Shown: positions 8,182 to 17,638, counted from the stretch's first letter. The stretch: 39,768 nucleotides of DNA from Bacteroidota bacterium (GCA_005799065.1 SYHW01000062.1:1-39768); one strand, 5' to 3'. The notes: generated by a model not told the origin, from the letters alone. Numbers and translations are program-made.

Positions 8182-8290
8182 CACCGAACCGGGCGCAAGC
8201 GGTGCATCGGGCGCAAACGGCTCAAGAGGCACTAGCACTGAGCCAGGCGCTTAGCACCGAACCGGGCGCAAGCGGTGCATCGAGCGCAAG
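8145..8290. repeat. Two 73-bp tandem repeats overlapping the YhhN gene end
   Basis: Copies at 8145-8217 and 8218-8290 differ at only three positions or so. Each contains smaller GC-rich echoes of GGCGCAAGCGG. Since 73 is not a multiple of three, the reading frame shifts by one base per copy. The first copy provides the YhhN stop codon (TAG, 8179-8181). The array fills most of the convergent gap to the minus-strand gene ending at 8299. Confidence 0.92.
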
Positions 8291-8298
8291 CACTGAAA

Positions 8299-11200
8299 TC
8301 AAAAATCAAAATTGAGTGAGAAATGCCATACCCGACGCAGGCGTTGACCATCATCAATACCCTGTGCCCGATCAATTCGCAGGTAATAGCCCAAGACCCG
8401 CATCCTCAAGCCGTAGCCATAGCCCATCAGGATGGGGTCGCGGCTGGTGATGACCTTCACACGAACCGGTCCGTTTTCATAAAAGCGAACATTCAATGGA
8501 TTTTCTTCGGCAAATGGGTTCACCCCACTCCAGGCCGTACCCATATCAAAGAAACTGATCAACGAAAAATTCCGCCAAAATTCTGAGGCAATTGGCGTGC
8601 GCGACAGCACTTGCACAAGTGGACAACGAATCTCGGTATTGAAAAGTGCCAGGTTGGAACCATTGCGGCTGTTCTGCCAGAACCCACGCATAGGGGCGGC
8701 CAAAGCCTCATAGGCAAAAGATTCATTAGCAGGAGGAGGCAGAAGATTGTCGCGCTGGGGTAGAAGCCAGTTTTCCACACCACCCAATAAAAAGAGCGTT
8801 TTTTGTCCACCCAAGCCCGCCGCTACATGCGTGCGACCTGTCCAGATCATGTTTTTATAGAGGCGTATATACCGTCGATAATCGAGTTGAAGCAGATTCA
8901 TTGGAGCGGCGCGGGGCGACAACAAAGCATAGGATTCGAGCGATAATTTCCATCGCGTACCACTCAGCAGGTTGGGGCCGAGGTCGCGGGTGTTGTCGTA
9001 GACGAACTCTGTCTTGATCGCAGCTAAATGATTCAGCGTGCCTGATCGATAAATGCTATACAGGTCTGTAGACAGCGGCATTTGACGTTCCGTTCGGTAC
9101 ATCCCCGATATGCGAAGACTGGCATAGCGATGGAAAGGAAAAGAAAATTGACTCAAGCCCTCGAGCAGGTTGCGACGGTATGTAGTCGGGCCAAAAACGG
9201 TGGTGGGTTCGCCCTGTTGCACAGAGCGTCCTTGAACGAGCATGAACTTTCGATCGATTCGCTTTTTGAGCGACTCGTACATCACAAAATACTGATTGCC
9301 ACCCAAACTGCCGGCCATAAGCGCACCCGCACTGATGCGGTAATCTTCGAAAAGGTCTGATGCACTGCCTTTAAAGATGAATCCACCTCCTAAACCCTGT
9401 AAGTTGTTGATGGTGGAGATGGTGAACGATGGCATATCAGGTTGAAACAAGGTGTTACCGGCCTGTGAAACCATAAACTCTATGCCCATGGCCGGAACAT
9501 AAGGCTGAATCCTGCGCTGTTTGTCGCGTTCAGCCCGTTCCAATGGATTCTCTTTGATCGCGAATTCAGGTTCCTCAACCAAGATGAATGAAGATACACT
9601 ATCGCTGGTCGGCACTTCAATCTCGAGCAGGGGATAACGAGCAGGAGGGAGGTAGCTGTAGGCCGATGCAGAATCGCCGGTGGCATCGAGCTGGGCCGTG
9701 GCGCCAAACTGCCTGTTGTCGACGAGTCCCGACCCCTGCAAGGCAGCTGTGGGCCTCTGGCCGAAAGCCCGGTTGGATGACTTAGACAGGCTACCTGATG
9801 CACTTTTTGAGATCAGACCACCTAAATACCCTGCTTGTTCTGCGCGCAGCCTGGTTGGGGGTGCCGGAACAGGGTTCAAATCTTTAGCCGCCGGCTCACG
9901 GAGTTGTAGGTTCAATAGACTCCCTAAGTTCGGTCGCTGAAACTCCTCCAAACAAAAGCTACCGGGCAGGCCAGTGTGCAAGCGAAGGATGGGATCGGAG
10001 GCGCGACCACAATCCAACAGGCTGAGGCTAGGCATTGCCCTTGCTGAACTTAGCGGAGTTAGGGGCTCAGCAGCTCGAAAAGGATTTTCTTGTTCGGTCG
10101 AATCGGCGACATTGGATGAGTCAGTGATAAGAGATGAGTCAGTGATAAGAGATGGGTCAGTGATAAGAGATGGGTCAGCGATAAAAGATGGCTCAGCGAC
10201 AAAATCGATACGGGCAAAATAACGCGAAGGAATGCCCGATGCATCAGACAGAAAAACAAATCGGGCGCTGTCGATTCGTCGCGGAGATCGTTCCGAAACG
10301 CCCAAAGATTGGGTAAGGTTCACCACGGTGTCGATGCGCACATCCGTAACTCGGGCGGCAAACAAATCGGAGTACAGATTGGGGTTTAGCGAGTCGCCGC
10401 AGGGCACAGCGGTGTAGAGCAGCCATTCGTCGGTGAGAAACCGGGGCGATAACTCATCACACAAATCGAAAGTGAGCGGTTGAAAAGTGCGTGATTTGGG
10501 GAAAAATGCCATCAAGTCATTTTGACCCTTTTTCCGTGCCGAAAAAACCAAGTATCGACCAGAAGGGTGCATATCAAGGCTATTGATCTGATCCACTCCG
10601 GTCAAAAGTATATCCGTTCGCTCCTGCTCTCCAGAGGCTTTCCAGCTGAGTTGTCCATATCGAATGCGCCCCTTCGCCTCATAGAAATAGTGAAGCAGTT
10701 CAGTGCCGGGTTGCCAAGCCATCAAGGGCTCCGCTGCTCCGGGTGCTAAGGCCTGCCACTTCACCCCAGTGCGTTGTTTAAACAGGATCTTACCCGTGCT
10801 CAACTCTTCAACCGTTAGCCGGCACAGCCCGTTTTTCTGTTCCATGCGGGCCAGTAGGCGACCCTTCGGATGCAAGGCCAATCCTACAGTTTCTGCACGG
10901 CGCCAAAGAGGACGAAAAAGGCTGTCGATCTTGGGATCTGTTCGGCCCGAGTCGTCTTGTGCAAAGCGTTCTGTATAATAACTCAACCAGTCTTTGCCGA
11001 TGGTTTTCATTTTGGTACCCGTCACATAGGCCATGCCGCTGCGGAAATCACGGTTCACCCGAGTGAGGTAGAGTGCGTTGGAGAGCGAGGAAGCCCCATA
11101 GCGTTCGGTGATGTAGTGCCAAAAACTCACACCAGCGAGTTCCGGGTCGCGGTTGATGAGCTGACTAAACCGACGCACGCCCCCGTCTTTCAAATGCTGC

Positions 11201-11781
11201 CTCAGGCGGTTGTCGCGCTCGAAATGCCAACCCGATTGGATGTAGGCCAGCAGACCCTGTTCATACCAATCGGGCAAATAAATCAAGGCCGAATTTTGGA
11301 CCCGCTCGGTGAGGCGCCCCCCATAGAGCATCTCTTCGATCAGCACACGTGCCACCCCGCGGCGCAGCTCCTCATGGAATTTTTCGCGCTCTTGGTGGTA
11401 GCAGACCACCACCTTATTGCCCCCGAGGCGGGTTAATCCACCACGGTTGTATTGATCCAGGTCGAATCCCAAATTCGATTGCTTGAGGTCATTGTGGGTT
11501 TGGTAAACAATAACCTGGTAGGGATCATCGGAGCGATAGCCAAGCAACTCCTCAACTTCACGAATTTGATCGGGTGCCGTGGCCAGGGTATAACGACCCA
11601 GTTCATCGGCCTCCATATGGAAATAGACTTGTACATTATCTTTTTCCAACATCGACCACTCATAAAATTTGAATTGGATGCGGTTTTTGCCGAAATAGGT
11701 TTGTGAGGCTTGGCTTTGCCCATTCGCCCATTCCACGCTCAAGGCGAAAAGGAAGAGGAGCATCAGGCGACCGACCAACAT
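8299..11781 (-). CDS. TolB-like beta-propeller/outer-membrane barrel protein with degenerate peptidase-MA-like domain
   Basis: A 1160-residue exported protein of unknown function. After a signal peptide (cleavage near residues 20-22) residues about 30-270 resemble gluzincin (peptidase MA-like) domains: FHEELR (H136, E137) stands where HExxH is expected but has arginine at the second histidine position, and LPDWYEQGLLAY (E174) matches the third-ligand motif, so catalysis is doubtful. Residues about 290-520 contain TolB/PD40-type blades (for example SLDMHPSGRYLVFSARK). A low-complexity linker follows, with five repeats of six residues (about 526-555). The C-terminal part from about 770 is beta-rich and ends in an aromatic residue (FSLNFDF), suggesting an outer-membrane barrel. 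It lies 34 bp downstream of the hydrolase gene in the porU-porV run, suggesting an envelope role. Confidence 0.75.
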   Translation of the reverse strand: MLVGRLMLLFLFALSVEWANGQSQASQTYFGKNRIQFKFYEWSMLEKDNVQVYFHMEADELGRYTLATAPDQIREVEELLGYRSDDPYQVIVYQTHNDLKQSNLGFDLDQYNRGGLTRLGGNKVVVCYHQEREKFHEELRRGVARVLIEEMLYGGRLTERVQNSALIYLPDWYEQGLLAYIQSGWHFERDNRLRQHLKDGGVRRFSQLINRDPELAGVSFWHYITERYGASSLSNALYLTRVNRDFRSGMAYVTGTKMKTIGKDWLSYYTERFAQDDSGRTDPKIDSLFRPLWRRAETVGLALHPKGRLLARMEQKNGLCRLTVEELSTGKILFKQRTGVKWQALAPGAAEPLMAWQPGTELLHYFYEAKGRIRYGQLSWKASGEQERTDILLTGVDQINSLDMHPSGRYLVFSARKKGQNDLMAFFPKSRTFQPLTFDLCDELSPRFLTDEWLLYTAVPCGDSLNPNLYSDLFAARVTDVRIDTVVNLTQSLGVSERSPRRIDSARFVFLSDASGIPSRYFARIDFVAEPSFIADPSLITDPSLITDSSLITDSSNVADSTEQENPFRAAEPLTPLSSARAMPSLSLLDCGRASDPILRLHTGLPGSFCLEEFQRPNLGSLLNLQLREPAAKDLNPVPAPPTRLRAEQAGYLGGLISKSASGSLSKSSNRAFGQRPTAALQGSGLVDNRQFGATAQLDATGDSASAYSYLPPARYPLLEIEVPTSDSVSSFILVEEPEFAIKENPLERAERDKQRRIQPYVPAMGIEFMVSQAGNTLFQPDMPSFTISTINNLQGLGGGFIFKGSASDLFEDYRISAGALMAGSLGGNQYFVMYESLKKRIDRKFMLVQGRSVQQGEPTTVFGPTTYRRNLLEGLSQFSFPFHRYASLRISGMYRTERQMPLSTDLYSIYRSGTLNHLAAIKTEFVYDNTRDLGPNLLSGTRWKLSLESYALLSPRAAPMNLLQLDYRRYIRLYKNMIWTGRTHVAAGLGGQKTLFLLGGVENWLLPQRDNLLPPPANESFAYEALAAPMRGFWQNSRNGSNLALFNTEIRCPLVQVLSRTPIASEFWRNFSLISFFDMGTAWSGVNPFAEENPLNVRFYENGPVRVKVITSRDPILMGYGYGLRMRVLGYYLRIDRAQGIDDGQRLRRVWHFSLNFDF
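10115..10204. repeat. Five in-frame 18-bp tandem repeats inside the TolB-like gene
   Basis: Units start at 10115, 10133, 10151, 10169 and 10187; the first two are identical (GATGAGTCAGTGATAAGA) and the others decay by one to four substitutions. On the coding strand they give six-residue repeats of the type SLITDP/SLITDS. Being a multiple of three, copy-number change would alter linker length without breaking the frame. Confidence 0.95.
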
Positions 11782-11815
11782 AGTCTTTAGAGGTAAAGGG
11801 GGTTGACCATTACAT

Positions 11816-12478
11816 TTAGCCTTCCGCCATACGGCCTGTCGTGCCGTTGTTGATGAATGGGTTGTTCAGCCGCTCCTGACCGATTTGGGTAGCGGGTCCA
11901 TGGCCCGAATAAAGGGTGTAGGCATCGGGTAAGGTCATCAAGCAACGGTGGATGGATGCCATCAGGGTATTGTAATTCCCTCCGGGCAAGTCAGTCCTGC
12001 CGATGCTTCCCTGAAAGAGCACATCACCACCCAAGACCCACTCCTCCTTATCATTGATAAAAATCAAGCTACCCGATGAATGTCCGGGTGCCTCGCGCAC
12101 CTTGAGGATCAATTCACCGAGCTCAATGACATCACCCTCCGCCAAGTAGCCTTCGGGGGATGGAGAAGCCGTTGCCTGTATCCCAAAAACAGGAGCATAG
12201 GCAGTCAGCCGGTTCAAATCAGCCTCATCGTCGCGGTGGATCCAAGGCTTAAGGCCATAGGTCCGAAACACAAAATCATTTCCCAGGATGTGGTCGATGT
12301 GGCAATGGGTATTGAGCAAGCGGGCAGGACGCAGACCATTTTGGGTGATGAACTCTGTAAGCGCCTGTTGCTCCTCAGGGTACTGACAACCAGGGTCAAC
12401 AATCAGCGTATTTCCGTGTTCATCATACACCAGATAGGTGTTTTCCTGAAAGACGCCAAATTCAAACCCGTGAATCAT
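11816..12478 (-). CDS. Metallo-beta-lactamase-fold hydrolase (glyoxalase II-like)
   Basis: A 220-residue cytoplasmic protein with the complete dinuclear metal site: THCHIDH (H58, H60, D62, H63), the histidine in APGHSSGS, the aspartate in GGDVLFQGSIGRTD and the final histidine in YSGHGP. The GRTDLPGG segment and short length match the glyoxalase II-like/YcbL group of thioester hydrolases rather than beta-lactamases or RNases. Substrate cannot be read from the sequence. It begins eight bases after the porV stop and precedes the TolB-like gene, so it is probably co-transcribed with porU and porV without an obvious functional link. Confidence 0.88.
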   Translation of the reverse strand: MIHGFEFGVFQENTYLVYDEHGNTLIVDPGCQYPEEQQALTEFITQNGLRPARLLNTHCHIDHILGNDFVFRTYGLKPWIHRDDEADLNRLTAYAPVFGIQATASPSPEGYLAEGDVIELGELILKVREAPGHSSGSLIFINDKEEWVLGGDVLFQGSIGRTDLPGGNYNTLMASIHRCLMTLPDAYTLYSGHGPATQIGQERLNNPFINNGTTGRMAEG

Positions 12479-12486
12479 CGCAAGAA

Positions 12487-13713
12487 TTATTCGCCTGCGG
12501 CAAATGCAGCCAAATCGAAGTTGAGACCAAATCGCAGGGTATTTTCGAGCGGGTGCCCACCCTGCAAGCGCGTAGTAGGAACAAGATAAGCGAAATTGAT
12601 GTGGAACACCTGATAGCGTAGACCGGCACCCATGGTCATAAACTGACGACCGCCTTTGGTTGGATGCTCATAGAAGTAGCCGCCTCGGAGGGAAAATACA
12701 TTGTTGTACCAATACTCGAGTCCAAGCGATAAATTAATTTCGCGCAACTCTTCCAATCCGCCGTCTGGTGCATCACCAAACGATGAGAAGACGCCTTCCA
12801 ATACCGATTTGGAATTGGGATCTTGCCCCCTCTCAATCTCCCAACCACCCTGTGGATTAGGGATCAGCCGACCACTGCTGTCGCGGGCATAGATGGGATT
12901 AGTGGGCACGAGCAGTTTGTTGAGGTCGAGCGAAACGCTGAGGCGATTGAACGCGTCGATTTGTGCTGTTGCCGTTGTGCCCAAACGCAAATTGGTGGGA
13001 AGGAAGTTCGTATTTCCAGATTCCGAATAGGCAATTTTGGCACCCAAATTGGTGATGCTGGCCCCAAATGCGATCTCCCCATCCTTACCCATCACCGTGG
13101 CAGGGGTGCAGTAGTAGGCCGATAAATCACCTGCAAATGATTGCCCGGGGATGGTTTGTTGGTTTTGATCGAGGCCGGCCGCCAAATTCGAATAGATGTA
13201 GCGCAATCCGATCCCCATACTGAATTTATCACCCAATTTGCGCGAATAAACCCCGTCTACCGCAAATTCATTGGGCTTGAATGTGGCGATTTGTTGACCT
13301 GTGATGTCGGTGAAGGTGATGTCGCCCAGAGAAAAATACCTGAGTGAGCCACCGATGGTCTGCATTTTGTCGAGGCGCTTATAAAAACTCACATAAGACA
13401 AGCTAATATCCGGCACGAGGTTGCGCAACCAGGGGTTGTAGTTGATGCCAATCCCCAAATTGTCTTCGGCAAAAGCTAATTTTGCACCATTCCAGTGGAT
13501 GCTGTTCACATCCGGTTGGGTAGCTGCCCCAACTTCACCCATGGCACCGGCCCGGGCATCGGGCGAAATCAGCAGGAAAGGAACGGCAGTGGTGATGGTG
13601 TTTAGGTTACCCCCTCCCAATTGTCCGGGTGTAATCTGTGCCCACAAGGGACTTTGGAACAAAAACGAGGCGGTGATCAGGGTCGGAAGGAAGAATCCTG
13701 CAGATAATTTCAT
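12487..13713 (-). CDS. porV: Type IX secretion system outer membrane protein PorV (LptO)
   Basis: A FadL-like outer-membrane barrel of 408 residues. PorV carries T9SS substrates from the translocon to the PorU sortase in the attachment complex. Features are a signal peptide ending near SPLWAQ, the N-terminal TAVPFLLISPDARAGAMGEVGAA segment with its DARAGAMG core, NSIHWNGAKLAFAE, and the C-terminal EHPTKGGRQFMTMGAGLRY. The frame is open for 19 codons upstream, but those are not signal-like; ATG at 13713 gives a standard signal peptide. It follows porU by 57 bp on the same strand, the classical porU-porV order. Confidence 0.93.
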   Translation of the reverse strand: MKLSAGFFLPTLITASFLFQSPLWAQITPGQLGGGNLNTITTAVPFLLISPDARAGAMGEVGAATQPDVNSIHWNGAKLAFAEDNLGIGINYNPWLRNLVPDISLSYVSFYKRLDKMQTIGGSLRYFSLGDITFTDITGQQIATFKPNEFAVDGVYSRKLGDKFSMGIGLRYIYSNLAAGLDQNQQTIPGQSFAGDLSAYYCTPATVMGKDGEIAFGASITNLGAKIAYSESGNTNFLPTNLRLGTTATAQIDAFNRLSVSLDLNKLLVPTNPIYARDSSGRLIPNPQGGWEIERGQDPNSKSVLEGVFSSFGDAPDGGLEELREINLSLGLEYWYNNVFSLRGGYFYEHPTKGGRQFMTMGAGLRYQVFHINFAYLVPTTRLQGGHPLENTLRFGLNFDLAAFAAGE

Positions 13714-13770
13714 GGTCAAGGGGTTGGGTGTACGCAAAACAGTAAATAGACAGGGGTTGAAAAAAGACAA

Positions 13771-16700
13771 TTAGCGCAAAATTACAAGTTTTTGGGACTC
13801 GGAGGCCGACTCGCCACTGGCCGTGCGGATCCAAAGGTGATAAACATACACACCATTCCCCATGAAATTGCCGTAGTCGTCCAAGCCATCCCAGCTGAGG
13901 CTGTTGTCGGAATAGCCCTCCGTTTGAATGTTGCTGCGGATAGACTTCACCCTGCGCCCAAGGGTATTGTAAATCTCAATCCCCACTTCCAGCGGCTGCC
14001 CAGGCCGGTTGTGGTCGAATTGGAATGTGGTTTGGCTCGAGAAGGGGTTTGGGTAGTTGATGAGGCGAGAAACAAGCAGGCGTTCCGCATCAACCACTAC
14101 AAAAGAGAGGGAATGCGTAGAAGAATTATTGTGCACATCCCATACCTTCATATTGAGTTGGTAGGGGCCCGGATCCAGTTGAAAGAATGGATAGCGAATT
14201 TCACCACGGGTGTAATCGTCGAGTGCTGACTCGTAAAATTGATTGAGAATGATCGGGCTGTTCACCTCTCCATTGCGTATGAGGGTGATGTCGCGACCAA
14301 TCCCTGCGCCGGCGGTGTTGATGCCACTGCTGTCGAATAAATCAGCCAGAAAAAGTGGATTGGCATCGGTGATGCCGCCATCTCGGAAACTGCGGTTGTT
14401 CATATAGAGGCGAATCTGTGGGCCTTGGGTATCGAGAGTCACCGTGGTGGTCGTACCACCCACAATGACCTCGCGGTAGTCGCCCGCTGCATCGCCCGAC
14501 GATCCTTTAGCATACAGGTTAATGCGACCGGGCCCGTACTGGTAGGCTATATCGCGTGGCACTACAAAACTGAACGACCAATCCCCATTCTGTATGCCCG
14601 CACGTCCGCGATAGAGTAGATTTCGGTATTCGGGATAGGAGGTCGGGGGAGAGTCACTGCTGTTTCCCAAGGTTCGAACGCTTATGGGTTTATCAAAGAC
14701 CGAAGGCACCAATTCGCCCTGAAAGTTTGTGCGCTTAAGACCAGTCTGTGCATCCACAATTTCCCCGTCGATGCGCACAAGCGCTAAAGCTTTGAGGGTA
14801 TCTCCATAGGGGGTTACCTGAACATTGTTGATTCGGGTGAGGTCAATGCCGTCGTTTGGATAGGCCAGTCGCAGAGCGGGGTCGCCCAGGAGGGTAAAGT
14901 TTCGCGTGTTGATGGACCCCAAATCGGAATTAGAAACCCGCATAAATACCTCCCCCATGGTGGGCTTTTGTCCGTTTGGCCCCATGCGAAACAACTCGTC
15001 TCGGTAGAGGCGTGTGCTGAGCATTTTGTTGCCGAACGTGAATGTGATGCGGGTGGTGGTCATCAATGCGATCGCACCACCCATAGGGTTCAACATAACG
15101 GCTTCACCTGCACTGAGCCCACCCGGGTTGTCGAATCGGGTGAATTCACAGGTGGCGGTAACCATGAGGGGCAGGCGGCCCTCCGATTTCCATTCCCGGA
15201 TTTCGGGCAAGGTCACAATGCGCTCTTCTGCCCATCCATTCACGCCACCGTGCCCCATATAACCGACCACAAGTGCGCCACGAGTCATGCGGGCGTTGAT
15301 GTCGCGGTTCACCTCTGGGTAGCGGTTGCCGCCCGGCCGCGAATCTCGCCGATAGGCATCCAAATAGACTTTTTGAACAATTGCAGGCGTGTAGGTGGTA
15401 TCCCAAATTTTGGCCATGTCCTCCATATCGCTGAGGTGGAGATTTCCGTCGCCATCGTCGGCCACCAGCATCACCCGATTTTGCCAGTCACCCCGCGCGT
15501 TGGGGTGGAGGTAGCGGTTAATTTTATCGACCATTTCCTTGGCTTGTTGAACGGAGCGTGCGGGAAGACGACCCACGGCCACGTCCATTCGGTCGCCCCC
15601 ACCTTCTCCAAAGCCCCCTTCCCAGTCGTCGAGCAGTGCCACATAGGCGTCGGAACAATAGCTATTGACCGGACTACTGCTGTTTCGGCTTTGGTAGGTG
15701 GGCACCAAATTCGTATTGCCCGCTACCCTATTTTTGTAGTCGTAGGAGGCCGACCCGAACAAGAGCATATAGCGTGGGGCAGTGGTTGAACCCCCCGCAG
15801 CCCGCGTATAAAGCATCCGCATAAAACTGCGGATGGCCACAAGGTCTTGCCTGCCACAGGAAAACTCGTTGTAGAGTTCAGCGGGCGTCACCACGATGAC
15901 CGAAAGCTGGTCCTTTTGCCGGTGGATTTCAGCAATTTGTTCGGCCTGAACCCGAAACTCAGGTGCCGCAACCACCACCATGTCCATGGGTGCTGTGCCG
16001 TGGAGGTTTTGGTTGGCTACCGTACCCGCTGCTACCGGAAGGGGAAATGAACTGCCCTGGAACACAGCGAAACGCCTCAGCGATCCACTATGGGCTGTGA
16101 ATGTCCGTGTGCCGTTCCCACCATCCACATGCTGAAGAGATTTAATCGAATCGACCTGCGTTACGTCCCACACCAGGGCGTCGGACGACAACCCGGCTAT
16201 TCGGTAAGCGGTGACACTTCCTGTCGAAACGCCCATGGGGTAGTCGACCCAAGTCACCTGACCGGTTGCTGGGGCGGTAAGTGGGCGCTTTCCCACCACT
16301 TCTATGCGGTCGAGCCATCCAATGGCACTGCTGTTTGGTTTATTGTATTGAAGTGTAAGATTCAGGCTGTTGCCCGTCAAACTCATTTGGGTAGACAGTA
16401 CGCCTTCCGCCATATAAGGTGTGGTGTAGTCGGGCGACACCTGCGGCAAACTCAAGCTTCCGAGCGGGATGCCAGCCTGGCTCAAATTGAATGTAGAGGG
16501 GGTGCTGAAGCAACGTGCGGCCAAATGGGTGCGGATGCTGACAGGTCCTGAGGGCGAAACCGGAAGGCTGAAGGGAAATGTTCGCTGTGTGATGAGGTCA
16601 AATTCCTCCCCATACCAGGTGCGACCACTTTTGATAAGGTTTTTGAGATCTTGCTCGTAGGCCAGCATAAAATCACCTTCCGAAGTGGTTTGCGTTGCCA

Positions 16701-17622
16701 CAGCCGTTGTGGTTTCCTGGGCGATCCGCGCCCCACTGCTGCCACCAAAGGTCAGGAAACAAAAGCTGGTGTCGGCGTAGATGTTGGTTTGGTAGCGCCA
16801 GGTTTGTCCCGCCACATCGTGTGTCCAGGTATGAGCGCCACCGGCATAAAACAGGAAGAAATCGCCCAAATCCAAGCGCCCATCTTGTTCACCCACCGCA
16901 TAGATGGGGGTTTCTACGAGGTCGTCGTACCGAAATTGCATGTTGTTTTCGGGGAGCATCCCCCCGCCATCACCATAAACTTTTATCGTGCGCGGGTCAA
17001 TATTGGCAGCGGGTTCCCCGGTGAGTTGCGACAAAAATTCGGGGGTAAGGCGGTAAATTCCTGTGGTTGGAATGCCAAGACGGTACCAGCGACCCTGGGC
17101 AAGTTTCGATTGACCTGCGAATGAGGATGCACTTCTTTCAGGCTCGGTGTGATTGAAGGGTGAGGACACCGATTTTTGATCGAGTCTGAAGTGGGTGAGG
17201 CGCTCCGTAACGCCTGAGGCCAAACGACGCAGCGGACGTATGCTGTAGTGGGTGTAGGATTCTCCCCGTTCAAAAGTGTACACTTGCTCGATCGTACATT
17301 CAGCGGGCAAGTCGAATAAGGCAACGGCTGCCGCGTCCAGATCATCGAGGCCTTCGAAAACCAGGTTGGATAGCGACAACGCAAAAGTACCCGCTATACT
17401 GCCCTTGATCAAGGGTTCTCCGATTTGGTGATCTGAATAGGAGCAAGTGGCACACTGTAGGATGCGGTTGAGTCCGGCCCAGGCTGAGTCGGGTTGAATC
17501 GACTTCTGCCAGATTATTTTTGTCCCCAATGACTCGTCTGTTTGCGCCAATAGGCCCGAATGAACTGCGGCGCTCATCAATACCATTAAAAGCAATCGGT
17601 TGATGGTGGTTTTATTGCTCAT
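13771..17622 (-). CDS. porU: Type IX secretion system sortase PorU
   Basis: Peptidase family C25 (gingipain-like) protein of 1283 residues on the cell surface. It removes the C-terminal signal of T9SS cargo and attaches cargo to the surface anchor. A signal peptide ends near HSGLLAQ. The catalytic histidine lies in GYMGHGGVNGWAEE (about residue 789) and the catalytic cysteine in VTATCEFTRFDNPG (about 824), a spacing like that of gingipains. The domain begins with APEFRVQAEQIAEIHRQKDQ and includes RYMLLFGSASYDY. The last 90 residues form a T9SS-type C-terminal domain (INYPNPFS through KLVILR), which PorU keeps. The start lies within a duplicated 14-bp segment, giving a mini-ORF immediately upstream. 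It is divergent from the sprF homologue. Confidence 0.95.
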   Translation of the reverse strand: MSNKTTINRLLLMVLMSAAVHSGLLAQTDESLGTKIIWQKSIQPDSAWAGLNRILQCATCSYSDHQIGEPLIKGSIAGTFALSLSNLVFEGLDDLDAAAVALFDLPAECTIEQVYTFERGESYTHYSIRPLRRLASGVTERLTHFRLDQKSVSSPFNHTEPERSASSFAGQSKLAQGRWYRLGIPTTGIYRLTPEFLSQLTGEPAANIDPRTIKVYGDGGGMLPENNMQFRYDDLVETPIYAVGEQDGRLDLGDFFLFYAGGAHTWTHDVAGQTWRYQTNIYADTSFCFLTFGGSSGARIAQETTTAVATQTTSEGDFMLAYEQDLKNLIKSGRTWYGEEFDLITQRTFPFSLPVSPSGPVSIRTHLAARCFSTPSTFNLSQAGIPLGSLSLPQVSPDYTTPYMAEGVLSTQMSLTGNSLNLTLQYNKPNSSAIGWLDRIEVVGKRPLTAPATGQVTWVDYPMGVSTGSVTAYRIAGLSSDALVWDVTQVDSIKSLQHVDGGNGTRTFTAHSGSLRRFAVFQGSSFPLPVAAGTVANQNLHGTAPMDMVVVAAPEFRVQAEQIAEIHRQKDQLSVIVVTPAELYNEFSCGRQDLVAIRSFMRMLYTRAAGGSTTAPRYMLLFGSASYDYKNRVAGNTNLVPTYQSRNSSSPVNSYCSDAYVALLDDWEGGFGEGGGDRMDVAVGRLPARSVQQAKEMVDKINRYLHPNARGDWQNRVMLVADDGDGNLHLSDMEDMAKIWDTTYTPAIVQKVYLDAYRRDSRPGGNRYPEVNRDINARMTRGALVVGYMGHGGVNGWAEERIVTLPEIREWKSEGRLPLMVTATCEFTRFDNPGGLSAGEAVMLNPMGGAIALMTTTRITFTFGNKMLSTRLYRDELFRMGPNGQKPTMGEVFMRVSNSDLGSINTRNFTLLGDPALRLAYPNDGIDLTRINNVQVTPYGDTLKALALVRIDGEIVDAQTGLKRTNFQGELVPSVFDKPISVRTLGNSSDSPPTSYPEYRNLLYRGRAGIQNGDWSFSFVVPRDIAYQYGPGRINLYAKGSSGDAAGDYREVIVGGTTTTVTLDTQGPQIRLYMNNRSFRDGGITDANPLFLADLFDSSGINTAGAGIGRDITLIRNGEVNSPIILNQFYESALDDYTRGEIRYPFFQLDPGPYQLNMKVWDVHNNSSTHSLSFVVVDAERLLVSRLINYPNPFSSQTTFQFDHNRPGQPLEVGIEIYNTLGRRVKSIRSNIQTEGYSDNSLSWDGLDDYGNFMGNGVYVYHLWIRTASGESASESQKLVILR

Positions 17623-17638
17623 AATTTATTGCTCATAA
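17611..17638. repeat. Duplicated 14-bp segment containing the porU start codon
   Basis: TTTATTGCTCATAA occurs at 17611-17624 and again at 17625-17638, back to back. Each copy supplies an ATG on the minus strand. The downstream one (17622) opens porU; the upstream one (17636) opens a five-codon ORF. Confidence 0.95.
17619..17636 (-). CDS. Five-codon upstream mini-ORF overlapping the porU start
   Basis: ATG AGC AAT AAA TTA TGA encodes MSNKL. Its TGA overlaps the porU ATG as ATGA, the same arrangement seen at real coupled gene pairs in this window. It has the same first four codons as porU because of the duplication. Whether it is translated is unknown; it could tune porU initiation or be a by-product of repeat slippage. 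Confidence 0.35.
   Translation of the reverse strand: MSNKL

Noticed and set aside
7937-8254. Alternative-frame ORF ending in the Gly-Ala-Ser repeat
   Set aside because: Overlaps the YhhN membrane protein in another frame; only the repeat part is of interest and is described as a repeat.
14968-15789. 273-codon plus-strand open frame opposite porU
   Set aside because: It lies wholly antisense to the conserved C25 peptidase domain, and the encoded text has no recognisable domain.
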